A DNA stretch of 11,873 nt from Eubacterium sp. UBA3720 (GCA_002371335.1 DFHP01000020.1:1-11873); one strand, 5' to 3'. Numbered from the stretch's first letter, positions 1-7,674 are shown. Translations and numbers: made by a program. The notes: generated from the sequence alone by a model not told the origin.

Positions 1-9
1 GAGGAAAAT

Positions 10-26
10 GTGAAACAGCGTTTCAC
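10..26. promoter_or_regulatory. 17-bp palindrome upstream of the PTS activator
   Basis: GTGAAAC (10-16) and GTTTCAC (20-26) form perfect 7-bp arms around a 3-base spacer, 39 bases before the activator start codon. The position and symmetry suit an operator, perhaps for autoregulation by the PRD protein. A short RNA hairpin is the alternative. The sequence resembles a catabolite-responsive (cre) site but is one base too long between the half-sites. The TGAAAC half-site also recurs in the 8984-9254 region. The window begins only 9 bases upstream, so any promoter cannot be judged. Confidence 0.35.
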
Positions 27-65
27 GAGCGCCTCTGTGAAGATACGACTGAAAAGGAGCAGAGT

Positions 66-1940
66 ATGGAAAGATGGATGAAGCTGCTTGGCTTATTATC
101 GGAAACGGAATATATTACGGGCAAAAAACTTTCCGAGCAGACTGGAGTCTCAAAGCGTACGATCTTCAACGATATTTCATATATCAATGAAATGATCAAT
201 GAACATGGGGCGAATATTGTTACAAGGCCGCATTTCGGAAGCAAACTGGAGGTCTCTGACCGTGAACGTTTTAATAAGTTTCTTGCGCTACAGCAGGAGT
301 CTGCTCTTCATGAGGACAGTTCTAAGACCAGGGCAAGGTCTGTCATCATAAGAATGATATCTGCAGGAGAGCCTGTTAAATTTGATGATCTGTGTGAAGA
401 GATGTTCATCAGCCGTTCCACCCTTAAGAAGGACCTGAAGCTGGTCAGGTACATTCTGAAAAAGTATGATCTCGAGATAGAATCCGCCGCTTATAAAGGG
501 TCCAGAATCGTTGGTTCGGAAAACAATGTGCGCAGATGCCTGACGGAACTGAACAAAAATATCCTGAGTGATTCGGGAAGATCCCTGAATAAAGACATGA
601 CCGTGATCGCGAGTATTTTACGTACAGTATTCAAAAAGCATCATTTCCGCATGCCGGAATATATTTTTAATAACCTGGTCATTCATATTTATATCGCCAT
701 CATTCGGATCAGACGAGGATATATTCTGGAAGCGGCGGAAGGATATGAAAAGTATACGGATGATGAGGAAAGACAGATTACAGAGGAAATCATATCTGAG
801 ATCGAAAACACCTTCGGGGTCAGATTTCCGGGAAGTGAGTTTGGACATGTCATGCTTCATCTGGAAAGCAAAAAAATCTCCGAATCCCGGGGCAATTCGG
901 TGGTAACGGCAGATATCTATGAGGTGGTTACGGAGATGCTGAAGGAAATTGACAGCATGTTCCACTATGATTTCAAATATGACTTTGAACTGATCTCCAT
1001 GCTGGCGACACACCTTGTCGCGCTGAAGGTCAGGATGCTTTATAACATGCCCATTGAGAATCCTCTGATCGATGAGATCAGGGAAGGAGCGCTGCTGGCG
1101 TATGAGATGGCAAACGTTGCATGCAGCAAGATGGTAGAGCGCTATGGTAAAAATGTGACAAGGGATGAAAAGGCGTATGTCGCCCTGCATTTTCATCTGG
1201 CTATTGAGAGATACAGGGAGAAGCATAAAAAGAACGTACTTCTCGTGTGCGGCACGGGAAGGGGTTCCGCCGCTTTACTGTCATACAATATAGAAAAAGA
1301 GTTTGGGGACAGACTGAATGTGATCGCGACTCATGAATCGACAGATTTTTCTGATGTTGATTTTAATCAATTCGATTATATTCTGACAACGGTTCATATC
1401 GAGGAACCCGTCCCGGTCCCGATCATCGAAGTCAATTCCATACGCGGCCGGGAAAACAGAAGGAAACTGGATGATTACCTGCATTATGACGCACGCAGTG
1501 AGCTGCTTCAATTCTTCGACAGGAGCAGGTTCCTGCCGCACATGAAAGGGATTGATAAGAATGACATACTGCGGCAGCTGTGCACTGCAGCCGTTGATAC
1601 CGGAATGGCGTCGGAACAGTTTTATGAACATGTGCTCAAAAGAGAGGAGCTTGGATCCACTTCCTTTGGAAATATGATCGCTATTCCCCATCCTTACAGA
1701 CCGGAAGGAGAAAAAAGCTTTGTGGTGACGGGAATACTGGATGAACCGGTCCTATGGGATCAGGAACCGGTCCGGATCGTCTTTCTTCTGTCCATGAAAG
1801 AAAAAGGAGATGCGAATCTCCAGCTGTTCTATAAATCGGTCGGAAGTCTCCTCTCAAATGGAGAAAGCGTGGCAAAGCTGATCCGGGAGCAGGATTTTGA
1901 GACGCTGATCACTGTACTGGATGTGCTGAGAGAGAATTAG
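66..1940 (+). CDS. PRD-containing transcriptional activator with EIIB and EIIA domains (MtlR/LicR/ManR type)
   Basis: Probable sugar-responsive activator of the PTS genes just downstream. Domains in order: an HTH_11-type helix-turn-helix (about residues 3-60), a second Mga-like HTH (about 88-155), PRD1 (about 165-275, with candidate phosphorylation histidines H207 and H261/H265), PRD2 (about 285-385, with H316 and H375/H377), an EIIB-Gat-like domain (from 389, Cys395 in LVCGTGRGS) and an EIIA-Mtl/Fru-like domain (about 475-624, His542 in IPHP). In this family, phosphorylation by HPr and the EII proteins at these residues sets activity according to sugar transport. The N-terminus is a DNA-binding HTH rather than the RNA-binding CAT domain, so this is an activator and not a BglG-type antiterminator. 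The start is preceded by AAAAGGAGC. The 624 residues are normal for a full-length member. The EIIA gene follows after 94 bases with no visible terminator, so read-through into the PTS genes is possible. Confidence 0.9.
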   Translation: MERWMKLLGLLSETEYITGKKLSEQTGVSKRTIFNDISYINEMINEHGANIVTRPHFGSKLEVSDRERFNKFLALQQESALHEDSSKTRARSVIIRMISAGEPVKFDDLCEEMFISRSTLKKDLKLVRYILKKYDLEIESAAYKGSRIVGSENNVRRCLTELNKNILSDSGRSLNKDMTVIASILRTVFKKHHFRMPEYIFNNLVIHIYIAIIRIRRGYILEAAEGYEKYTDDEERQITEEIISEIENTFGVRFPGSEFGHVMLHLESKKISESRGNSVVTADIYEVVTEMLKEIDSMFHYDFKYDFELISMLATHLVALKVRMLYNMPIENPLIDEIREGALLAYEMANVACSKMVERYGKNVTRDEKAYVALHFHLAIERYREKHKKNVLLVCGTGRGSAALLSYNIEKEFGDRLNVIATHESTDFSDVDFNQFDYILTTVHIEEPVPVPIIEVNSIRGRENRRKLDDYLHYDARSELLQFFDRSRFLPHMKGIDKNDILRQLCTAAVDTGMASEQFYEHVLKREELGSTSFGNMIAIPHPYRPEGEKSFVVTGILDEPVLWDQEPVRIVFLLSMKEKGDANLQLFYKSVGSLLSNGESVAKLIREQDFETLITVLDVLREN

Positions 1941-2034
1941 GGATGTGTTTTGCCTGAATCTATGGAGAAATAGACGAACTACGCTTTCGGCGGGGGATAT
2001 GGTTCAATAGAATCATCAAAAGGGGGTACATCAG

Positions 2035-2493
2035 ATGTTCGAAAAAGAACTGATCGTTTTCTCAGAGGAGAAACTAAAGACAAAGGAGGAGGTCATTCAT
2101 TATCTGACACATCTGGATAATGAAAAAGTAACGGATATGGACGGGTTCGAAAAGGATGTCCGGGAGCGCGAGGAAACATTTTCGACATATATAGGATATG
2201 ATATCGGAATGCCGCACGCGAAAACATCATATGTCAGGGAACCGTTCGTTATCTATGCCAGATTTAAAGAAAAGATCCGATGGGGAGATGACGAAGGCGA
2301 AGATATCGATCAGGTGTTTTTGCTGGGCGTACCTCATACAGAAAACGGCGACGATACTTTTGCAAATTTACATTTGAAAGTGCTCGCCATGCTGAGCCGC
2401 AGTCTGATGCGGGATGAATTCCGGGAAGGTCTTTCCCGGGCGGAAACAAACGATGAAGTATATGAGTTATTGAGCCAGATCAAGGAGGATTAA
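2035..2493 (+). CDS. PTS EIIA component, fructose/mannitol family
   Basis: Cytoplasmic phosphocarrier of 152 residues that takes phosphate from HPr and passes it to the EIIB encoded next. The active histidine is seen as H61 in the motif GMPHA, typical of the fructose/mannitol EIIA fold, and the overall length fits a single EIIA domain. The start is preceded by an AAAGGGGGT ribosome binding site. The EIIB start codon is only 3 bases past the stop, and the EIIB ribosome binding site (AAGGAGG) lies inside the last codons of this gene, so the two are translationally coupled. The activator encoded upstream has a related EIIA domain of its own; this free-standing one is the likely transport phosphodonor. 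The sugar is not determined: members of this family serve fructose, mannitol, mannosylglycerate and other substrates. Confidence 0.9.
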   Translation: MFEKELIVFSEEKLKTKEEVIHYLTHLDNEKVTDMDGFEKDVREREETFSTYIGYDIGMPHAKTSYVREPFVIYARFKEKIRWGDDEGEDIDQVFLLGVPHTENGDDTFANLHLKVLAMLSRSLMRDEFREGLSRAETNDEVYELLSQIKED

Positions 2494-2496
2494 AAA

Positions 2497-2820
2497 ATGA
2501 AGATCGTAGCAGTATCCGCCTGTACAGCAGGAATCGCACACACATATATGGCACAGGAGAAGATCCTTCAGGAATGTGAAAAGAGAGGTATCGACTGTAA
2601 AGTAGAGACGCAGGGAGGCATGGGCATCGAAAATGAACTTGAGCAGGACGAGATCGATGAGGCCGATGTAGTCATCCTTGCAGTAGCTGTCGGCATAGAG
2701 ATGGAGGATCGCTTTGAAGAAAAGCGTGACGAGGGAAAAGTCATAGAGTGTAATCCTACAGAAGCAATCAAAGGTATTAAAGAGCTGATCGATAAAGCGG
2801 AGGAACTTGCAAATGGCTGA
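2497..2820 (+). CDS. PTS EIIB component, fructose family
   Basis: EIIB protein of 107 residues that receives phosphate from EIIA on a cysteine and transfers it to the sugar entering through EIIC. The N-terminus shows the fructose-family signature VSACTAGIAHT with the phosphorylated cysteine at C9. The length matches a single EIIB-Fru domain, with no fused EIIC or duplicated EIIB. The start has AAGGAGG about 8 bases upstream. The C-terminal coding region contains the EIIC ribosome binding site (GGAGG at 2799-2803), and the stop overlaps the EIIC start, again indicating coupling in one operon. No fruK-type 1-phosphofructokinase is nearby, so assignment to fructose itself is not supported by context. 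Confidence 0.9.
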   Translation: MKIVAVSACTAGIAHTYMAQEKILQECEKRGIDCKVETQGGMGIENELEQDEIDEADVVILAVAVGIEMEDRFEEKRDEGKVIECNPTEAIKGIKELIDKAEELANG

Positions 2821-3877
2821 TAATAAGAAAAAAAGCCTGAGGGCAGAACTCTTTAAGTATTTTAACACAGGTATTTCCTATTTCCTGCCTGTCATCATTG
2901 CCGGCGGAATGCTTTTCTCGCTTACGCTGATCACCGGACATATCGAGGAAGGAGCGATCATACCGAGCAATCAGTTCTGGCAGAATATATATGACCTGGG
3001 ACAGGCTGGCTTTGCCATGATGGTTCCGGTATTATGTGCCTATATCGCTTATGCGATCGGAGGCAAACCGGCACTGGCGCCGGGATTTATTCTGGGTTAT
3101 GTAGCTAATAATCCGATCGGAGAAAATCAGCTGACCACGGGATTCCTTGGCGCGATGCTTATGGGATTTATCGTCGGATATTTTGTAAAATGGATGAAAA
3201 AGTGGAAGGTCCCGAAGGATCTGCAGCCTATGATGCCCACCTTTCTGGTCCCGCTGATCACCACCTTTGTTCTGGGCGTCATATATATTTACATACTGAC
3301 GTATCCGCTGAACGCGATCGTTCAGCTGATGGTATCTTTGATGTATAAACTTAACGGTACCAGCGCGCTGGTCCTGGGTCTTGCGATCGGACTTCTGGCG
3401 GCGGCAGATTTTGGAGGTCCCTGTTCCAAAGCAGCAACGGCATTTACGCTGGCTCTGATGGCAGAAGGATTTTACGGCCCGAACGGCGTGTTCAGAATGT
3501 GTTGTGCTATCCCGCCGCTCGGTATGGCGCTGGCATCCTTTATTCTGAGAGACCGTTATAATAAGGCGGACAGACAGCTGGGAATCTCGGCGCTGTTTCT
3601 TTCATCGGCAGGAATCACAGAGGGAGCGATTCCTTTCGCCGGAAAAGATTTCAAGAGGACCTGGATCGCATGCGCAGTCGGCACGGCGATAGCGGGAGGC
3701 ATAGGAATGCTTCACGGAATCTCATCCGTAGTCGCATTTGGCGGAGTAGTAGCCATCACCGGCGTCTTTGAAGGAACACTCTGGTATGTGGTCGATATGC
3801 TGATCGGGGCAGCGGTCATCGTCCTGATCCTTTTCCTGACCAGACCTAAGCTGGAGCAGGAAGAACTTGCAAAATAA
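2813..3877 (+). CDS. PTS EIIC membrane component, fructose family
   Basis: Integral membrane permease domain of the PTS, about 354 residues. It has an amphipathic N-terminus (KKKSLRAELFKYFNTG) followed by many hydrophobic segments. The fructose-family signature around the conserved GGPxNKAA motif appears as DFGGPCSKAATAF, with Ser in place of the usual Asn. A reading frame is open from a TTG at 2807, but ATG 2813 sits 9 bases after GGAGG (2799-2803) and is the better start. It overlaps the EIIB stop by 8 bases. The length is normal for a stand-alone EIIC-Fru protein, so the gene looks intact. A strong intrinsic terminator 18 bases past the stop ends the operon. The substrate is unknown. Confidence 0.9.
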   Translation: MADNKKKSLRAELFKYFNTGISYFLPVIIAGGMLFSLTLITGHIEEGAIIPSNQFWQNIYDLGQAGFAMMVPVLCAYIAYAIGGKPALAPGFILGYVANNPIGENQLTTGFLGAMLMGFIVGYFVKWMKKWKVPKDLQPMMPTFLVPLITTFVLGVIYIYILTYPLNAIVQLMVSLMYKLNGTSALVLGLAIGLLAAADFGGPCSKAATAFTLALMAEGFYGPNGVFRMCCAIPPLGMALASFILRDRYNKADRQLGISALFLSSAGITEGAIPFAGKDFKRTWIACAVGTAIAGGIGMLHGISSVVAFGGVVAITGVFEGTLWYVVDMLIGAAVIVLILFLTRPKLEQEELAK

Positions 3878-3895
3878 AACCCTGAAATGCAGCAG

Positions 3896-3928
3896 GCCCG
3901 GACTATTGAGAAGTCCGGGCTTTTGTTT
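3896..3928 (+). terminator. Rho-independent terminator of the PTS operon
   Basis: GCCCGGAC (3896-3903) and GTCCGGGC (3913-3920) form a perfect 8-bp GC-rich stem around a 9-base loop, followed at once by TTTTGTTT. This is a textbook intrinsic terminator on the + strand just after the EIIC stop, and it separates the PTS operon from the lipoprotein gene. Confidence 0.92.
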
Positions 3929-4042
3929 GTGTTCATTCATCGTTAGTACTTGCAGAGTAACATGAAAAAATTCATTAGAAACCTGTGTATAAAGCAAACA
4001 GACAGGCTGCATGAAAAGACCTGACCATAGAAGGAGGAACAG

Positions 4043-4933
4043 ATGAATATAATAAGAAGAAGCCTGACAATATGTATAATGCTGTTGTTGTTTTTAATGA
4101 CAGCCGGATGCGGAAGTAAAAATGATATGGAAATATCAGCAGAAGATCAGTCCTTTCTGGATGAACTGACTGAACATGAAAAAGAAATATTAGGTGAAGG
4201 AACACTGGAGATGTACCCATCCCTTTCGGAAGAGATGAAAGAAGATGAGCGGGAGAAAATGGAGATGAGCAGCAGGGCGTGGGATTATCTGGAAGAAAAA
4301 TATCCGGACGTTGAGTTTAACTATAAATCCAACCTGCCAAACCAGTATGTATATTTTACGGTGCAGGACGGTCAGGAGAAACTTAAGATTGAAGTAAGCG
4401 TAAAACATGAGGGGGACGATTTCGTTTTTACGGACAATTATATAGAAAGGAAAGCGGAGCCGGTCCTTGAAGAAGAGATGCGGGAATATTTCGGCCAATA
4501 CTTTGACGAAGATAGTTTTGCGGTCGACTCGGAAATAACGAAGCTGGAGGAAGGTGCAGAATCTCTGCTGACCACTGCGGAAGCGGACACCCAGCTTATC
4601 ATAAAAAAGAAAGCCTATGACATCACCTATATAATGGAAGCGTTGGAGGATTATAAAAATTATCTGGAGGAAAATGACTGTACGCAGGCTTTAAACGGAG
4701 GGATCACGCTCCTTGATGACGACGAGCTTCAGTACAGACTGGATACAGCCGCTGACTATTCCTGGGAAATTACGTATATTCGCAGCGGCCGGTGCAGTCG
4801 AAATTTCGCAGTGGTGACCGGCGGCGATAACGCGGGTCTTTATCTGGACGGAGGCGAAGTCGTGCTGAAGGATGGAGAAATCATTCCTGTATACGCGGAG
4901 GAATTAATGGATGAAGATGAAAACGGGCAGTAA
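4043..4933 (+). CDS. Acidic lipoprotein of unknown function
   Basis: A 296-residue exported protein that I do not recognise as a named family. Residues 1-23 form a lipoprotein signal peptide: basic NIIRR, a hydrophobic core (about residues 8-19) and the lipobox TAGC with the acylated cysteine at C23. The mature protein is therefore expected on the outer face of the cytoplasmic membrane. The mature part is very rich in Glu and Asp, with no further membrane segments. The middle (about 90-140) looks like alternating beta strands (YVYFTVQDGQEKLKIEVSV), and the C-terminal half may form a second mixed domain. The start has a strong GAAGGAGGAACAG site. The gene stands alone after the PTS terminator and faces the convergent ligase gene, so context gives no function. 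I saw no convincing promoter in 3929-4042. Confidence 0.8.
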   Translation: MNIIRRSLTICIMLLLFLMTAGCGSKNDMEISAEDQSFLDELTEHEKEILGEGTLEMYPSLSEEMKEDEREKMEMSSRAWDYLEEKYPDVEFNYKSNLPNQYVYFTVQDGQEKLKIEVSVKHEGDDFVFTDNYIERKAEPVLEEEMREYFGQYFDEDSFAVDSEITKLEEGAESLLTTAEADTQLIIKKKAYDITYIMEALEDYKNYLEENDCTQALNGGITLLDDDELQYRLDTAADYSWEITYIRSGRCSRNFAVVTGGDNAGLYLDGGEVVLKDGEIIPVYAEELMDEDENGQ

Positions 4934-4942
4934 CGTTTTTGT

Positions 4943-4986
4943 GTCATAGGAAAGTACGATCATTTCCTATGACGCAAACCCTTCGG
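4943..4986. repeat. Hairpin element, copy 1 (convergent gap)
   Basis: GTCATAGGAAA (4943-4953) pairs perfectly with TTTCCTATGAC (4963-4973) around a 9-base loop, followed by GCAAACCCTTCGG. The same arrangement, including the CAAACCCTKCGGA tail, occurs at 9326-9369, so this is a dispersed palindromic element and not a chance hairpin. Here it fills the gap between the convergent lipoprotein and ligase genes and may act as a shared terminator. Neither strand has a U-tract right after the stem, which weakens the intrinsic-terminator reading. Confidence 0.7.
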
Positions 4987-4988
4987 AG

Positions 4989-6293
4989 TCAGATGATCGT
5001 CAAAGGTATCTTGCCGCTGCGTTCATTTCTCTGCAGATGCCCGGGGAAGCGGATATCATAGCGCAGATTCTTCATGTGTTTGGAACGGAGCAGTTCATCG
5101 ATCTGCCGACGGATCTCATTTTCGACTGTCTGGCCGGGGATGTCGGATATACAGTCTATGGAGAAGGAACAGTCATCTTTACGAACGAACTGATATGAAC
5201 GCACTCCGTTAACATTCAGATCGTCAAGAGACAGAGGATGAAGAAAATCCATTATCCCTTTTTCGTTGACAAACCAGAGCATGTCCGCGTCTCTGCCGAT
5301 GATCCTTTTGATATGCGTATACGGCAGGGGACCGCCATAGGACCGTGTAAAGCCGTCTGTCAGATCATCCATTTTGTAACGGATAAGAGGGAACGCCGGA
5401 TTATACAGCGGCGTAATGATCAGACGCCCGCTTTCGTCGGTCTCACAGTAATTCATGTCGTCGAACAGGTACAGCCCGTCGAATGAACTGCCGCCGGCCC
5501 CTATTATGAGGGATTCAGTGCACCCGTAAAAGTCTATGACGTCGGCGCCGAAATATTCGGTGAGTTCCTTCATGATGTTTGCCTTGAGAGGTTCGCCCCC
5601 GGTAATGATCTTCAGCGGATGCAGATCTATACTGCCGTTCTTCTGCAGTCCAAGCAGCAGTTCTATACAAGACGGATAACCGGAAAGAAAATTAGGCTTG
5701 AAATCACCGATTTTTTCACGCCATTCATCCAGAGGTTCGGAAGCGTTCAGTATGATGCACCGGGCGTGATATTTAGAGAGCCCGCCGATAAGCAGCGTCG
5801 AGCTGGCGTATCCTGCGCCTACGGAAGCCGCGTGTATATTTTTTATGGGAAGATCGGTCCAGCGGACCATATTATTTCCGGCTTCATTGCTCAGCCGGAG
5901 AAAATTTGCTTCGGTTTTCGTAATAGCGCTCTTTGCATAAAAAAAGGCGGAAGGGAGGCCGGTACTTCCCGAACTGTGTACGGGAATGGCGTGTCTTCCG
6001 GGGTCCCATTCGCCGTTTTTGTTTTTTTTCAGAGGGAATGCGGCTATCTTTTCAGGGTTTGCCCGAACATCATCCTTGGTGATGACAGGAATATCTTCCG
6101 GTCTGACGGACATCAGGTTTCTGCTGTTGATACCGCAGCGACCCCAGAATTCAGGATAAAATGATGTTTTGTTCCAGGCATACTCTGCCATTCTGCGGAA
6201 TGCCGAAAGGCTTTCAGCCTGTATCTGTTCAGGAGATTTTGAGTTGTTTTTCCATAGGCGGTTACATTCCAGGATCAGTTTTCCAAGAGACAT
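4989..6293 (-). CDS. Phenylacetate-CoA ligase-like (PaaK/CapK family) AMP-forming adenylating enzyme
   Basis: Predicted cytoplasmic enzyme that activates a carboxylic acid as an acyl-adenylate, usually then transferred to CoA. With the ATG at 6293 it has 434 residues, normal for PaaK-type enzymes. Visible motifs are the phosphate-binding loop HSSGSTGLP (about 106-114), the adenine-binding-type motif DFYGCTES (about 254-261), YKMDDLTDG (about 306-314), IIGRDADML (about 331-339) and a C-terminal RSGKIPL with the likely catalytic lysine near K428. A GTG start at 6302 is open in frame, but GAGGTGA, an excellent Shine-Dalgarno sequence, overlaps that codon and sits 5 bases before ATG 6293, which decides the start. 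The acid substrate is unknown. Relatives include phenylacetate-CoA ligases, coenzyme F390 synthetases and capsule-locus CapK proteins. It is transcribed alone, with no acyl-carrier, thioesterase or degradation genes adjacent. Confidence 0.82.
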   Translation of the reverse strand: MSLGKLILECNRLWKNNSKSPEQIQAESLSAFRRMAEYAWNKTSFYPEFWGRCGINSRNLMSVRPEDIPVITKDDVRANPEKIAAFPLKKNKNGEWDPGRHAIPVHSSGSTGLPSAFFYAKSAITKTEANFLRLSNEAGNNMVRWTDLPIKNIHAASVGAGYASSTLLIGGLSKYHARCIILNASEPLDEWREKIGDFKPNFLSGYPSCIELLLGLQKNGSIDLHPLKIITGGEPLKANIMKELTEYFGADVIDFYGCTESLIIGAGGSSFDGLYLFDDMNYCETDESGRLIITPLYNPAFPLIRYKMDDLTDGFTRSYGGPLPYTHIKRIIGRDADMLWFVNEKGIMDFLHPLSLDDLNVNGVRSYQFVRKDDCSFSIDCISDIPGQTVENEIRRQIDELLRSKHMKNLRYDIRFPGHLQRNERSGKIPLTII

Positions 6294-6678
6294 ACTTTTC
6301 ACCTCGCTGACGGCCTTGATGCGGTAATACGTCGATCTTTCCTAAAAAGGGCAGTGCCCACCGGATTCAATCGCGATCTCTGATCGCGCGCGAGTTGCGC
6401 GATGCACTTGTGCGTCTTCCTCTGCGCAGCTCTGTGATCCGCCGGAGGCTCAACTCAGATGGGGATTGAAACCTTCCACTGAGTCAAGTTTGATTCAATA
6501 TTCCCCGCCTATAGAAGTGGAGGACTCCCCATCTGAGTTGAAATGTCGGGCTTCGATTCCGGTAATCAATGGCAATGCCCTTTACGACTATCTATATACT
6601 TTAATATAAAGGAAAAAACGAGTTACAAACATACTAACGTTGCCTCTGAGCAAGGTGCTATCCAGAGAGCGACGCTTC
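6294..6678. other. Gene-free structured intergenic region
   Basis: About 385 bases between the ligase start and the end of the permease gene, both on the - strand, with no convincing coding sequence. The ligase promoter should lie here, but I could not identify one. The left half is packed with small inverted repeats: GGGCA/TGCCC (6349-6359), CGCGATC/GATCGCG (6372-6388), CGCGC/GCGCG (6387-6401) and GCAC/GTGC (6404-6413). Then comes a long hairpin-forming block (6450-6541). The right part (6542-6678) shows no clear structure and no strong terminator for the permease operon. The run of hairpins suggests a structured RNA or the decayed end of a mobile element. Confidence 0.5.
6450..6541. repeat. 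16-bp perfect inverted repeat with nested stem
   Basis: TCAACTCAGATGGGGA (6450-6465) is the exact reverse complement of 6526-6541, with 60 bases between. Inside, CCTTCCACT (6472-6480) can pair with AGTGGAGG (6516-6523) apart from one bulge, so the whole 92-base block could fold into one long hairpin on either strand. There is no U-tract after it. It could be a remnant of an IS200/IS605-like end, a small palindromic element or part of a noncoding RNA. The sequence alone does not decide. Confidence 0.7.
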
Positions 6679-7632
6679 TTATTTTCCTTCGCGTTTCGCG
6701 GCCTCCCGCCGGTGAAGGAAAGATACGAGGATCGGGCAGCAGATCGCAGTAACGATAATGGAAGCCGTGACCTGAGCGGTCGCCGCTTCCGCTACTGCCA
6801 GCAAAGAAGCATCAACGGCTGCGACAGCCGCAGGAGTGGCGGCCGCGTTTCCTGCTGTGGTACCGATCGAGGCGCCGACCTCAGGATAATCCATCTTCAG
6901 AAGTTTATATACGCCGTAGCCGGCGAATCCTGTGATGACCGTACATGCAAGTCCAAGCAGGATTCCCGGGGCGCCGGCTTTCACCAGATTCATTATATTC
7001 AAACCTGCTCCGAGTGGAAAGGCGAAGAATGGTATCGTCATTGAAGCGCCGGGCTCACAGAATTTACGGATATCTTCATCGAGATTTCCAAGGATGATAC
7101 CGATGACAACAGGAAGAATACAGCCGACCAGAGTCATAAAAGGGATATTCGCGACGCCTGCCGCGCCCAGAGCAACCATTGTAAAGAACGGGCCGTCGTT
7201 AATAGACAGTATGGCAACTGCTCCTACGTCAGTCGCGTCTCCGTATTCTCCCGCAAGTGCCGCGTACAATCCTCCGTTGGAGTTTGCCAACGCACCTACG
7301 ATGGCAAGAGTAGAAAGACCGAGGAATCCGGCAGTGCCGAAAATAGTACCGCAGATCAGACCGATCAGGATACCGACGCCTACTTTGACCAGGGTGATCA
7401 CAAGGCCTTTATAAAGGGACACGCCTGCTTTTTTTACATTGATCGTTGTGGCGTTGCAGAACAGGAAAACGGCCAGGATAGGCATGGCTCCCGTCTTCCA
7501 CAGATGCGTGGTAAATGTGCCGTCAAAAATCGTCCATAGCTGAGGGAAAAAGGTATTTATGATCGCGCCCAGAAGAAGCGGGACGATCATAATTCCGCCG
7601 GGGATCTTCTTTACAGTTTGTAGAATTTTCAT
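6679..7632 (-). CDS. kdgT: 2-keto-3-deoxygluconate permease family transporter
   Basis: Integral membrane carrier of 317 residues, close to the usual length of about 320-330 for KdgT. Family features are the N-terminal KKIPGGIMIVPLLLGA segment, PILAVFLFCNATTINVKKAG, GLSTLAIVGALANSNGGLYAAL, a central SINDGPFFTMVALGAAG segment, GNLDEDIRKF and IPFFAFPLGAGL. About ten hydrophobic segments are visible, with a basic C-terminal tail. KdgT imports 2-keto-3-deoxy-D-gluconate by proton symport in enterobacteria. Here the partner is a LarA-family racemase, not KDG kinase or aldolase, so the true substrate may be another small hydroxy or keto acid. The start ATG follows GGAGGTATGAC. It lies 42 bases behind the racemase gene without an intervening terminator, implying one transcript. 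Confidence 0.85.
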   Translation of the reverse strand: MKILQTVKKIPGGIMIVPLLLGAIINTFFPQLWTIFDGTFTTHLWKTGAMPILAVFLFCNATTINVKKAGVSLYKGLVITLVKVGVGILIGLICGTIFGTAGFLGLSTLAIVGALANSNGGLYAALAGEYGDATDVGAVAILSINDGPFFTMVALGAAGVANIPFMTLVGCILPVVIGIILGNLDEDIRKFCEPGASMTIPFFAFPLGAGLNIMNLVKAGAPGILLGLACTVITGFAGYGVYKLLKMDYPEVGASIGTTAGNAAATPAAVAAVDASLLAVAEAATAQVTASIIVTAICCPILVSFLHRREAAKREGK

Positions 7633-7674
7633 GTCATACCTCCGTAGTCATATTGTGAAGTGGAAATAACATCA

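Noticed and set aside
12..26. cre (CcpA) site in the palindrome upstream of the activator
   Set aside because: The half-sites are one base further apart than in the 14-bp cre consensus, and the centre is not CG.
618..1226. Long antisense reading frame of about 200 residues inside the activator gene
   Set aside because: It lies wholly opposite a well-supported gene, lacks a ribosome binding site and shows no recognisable domain. The same applies to the antisense frames at 5619-6164 and 8176-8796.
66..1940. BglG/LicT-type RNA antiterminator
   Set aside because: The N-terminus is made of DNA-binding HTH domains, with no CAT RNA-binding domain, and no antiterminator/terminator pair is seen before the PTS genes.
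4943..4973. Conventional bidirectional Rho-independent terminator
   Set aside because: The stem is AT-rich and neither strand continues with a U-tract, so it is listed as a repeat element rather than as a terminator.
6464..6472. GATTGAAAC, resembling the 3' end of many CRISPR repeats
   Set aside because: It occurs once, inside a larger inverted repeat, with no regularly spaced copies and no cas genes.
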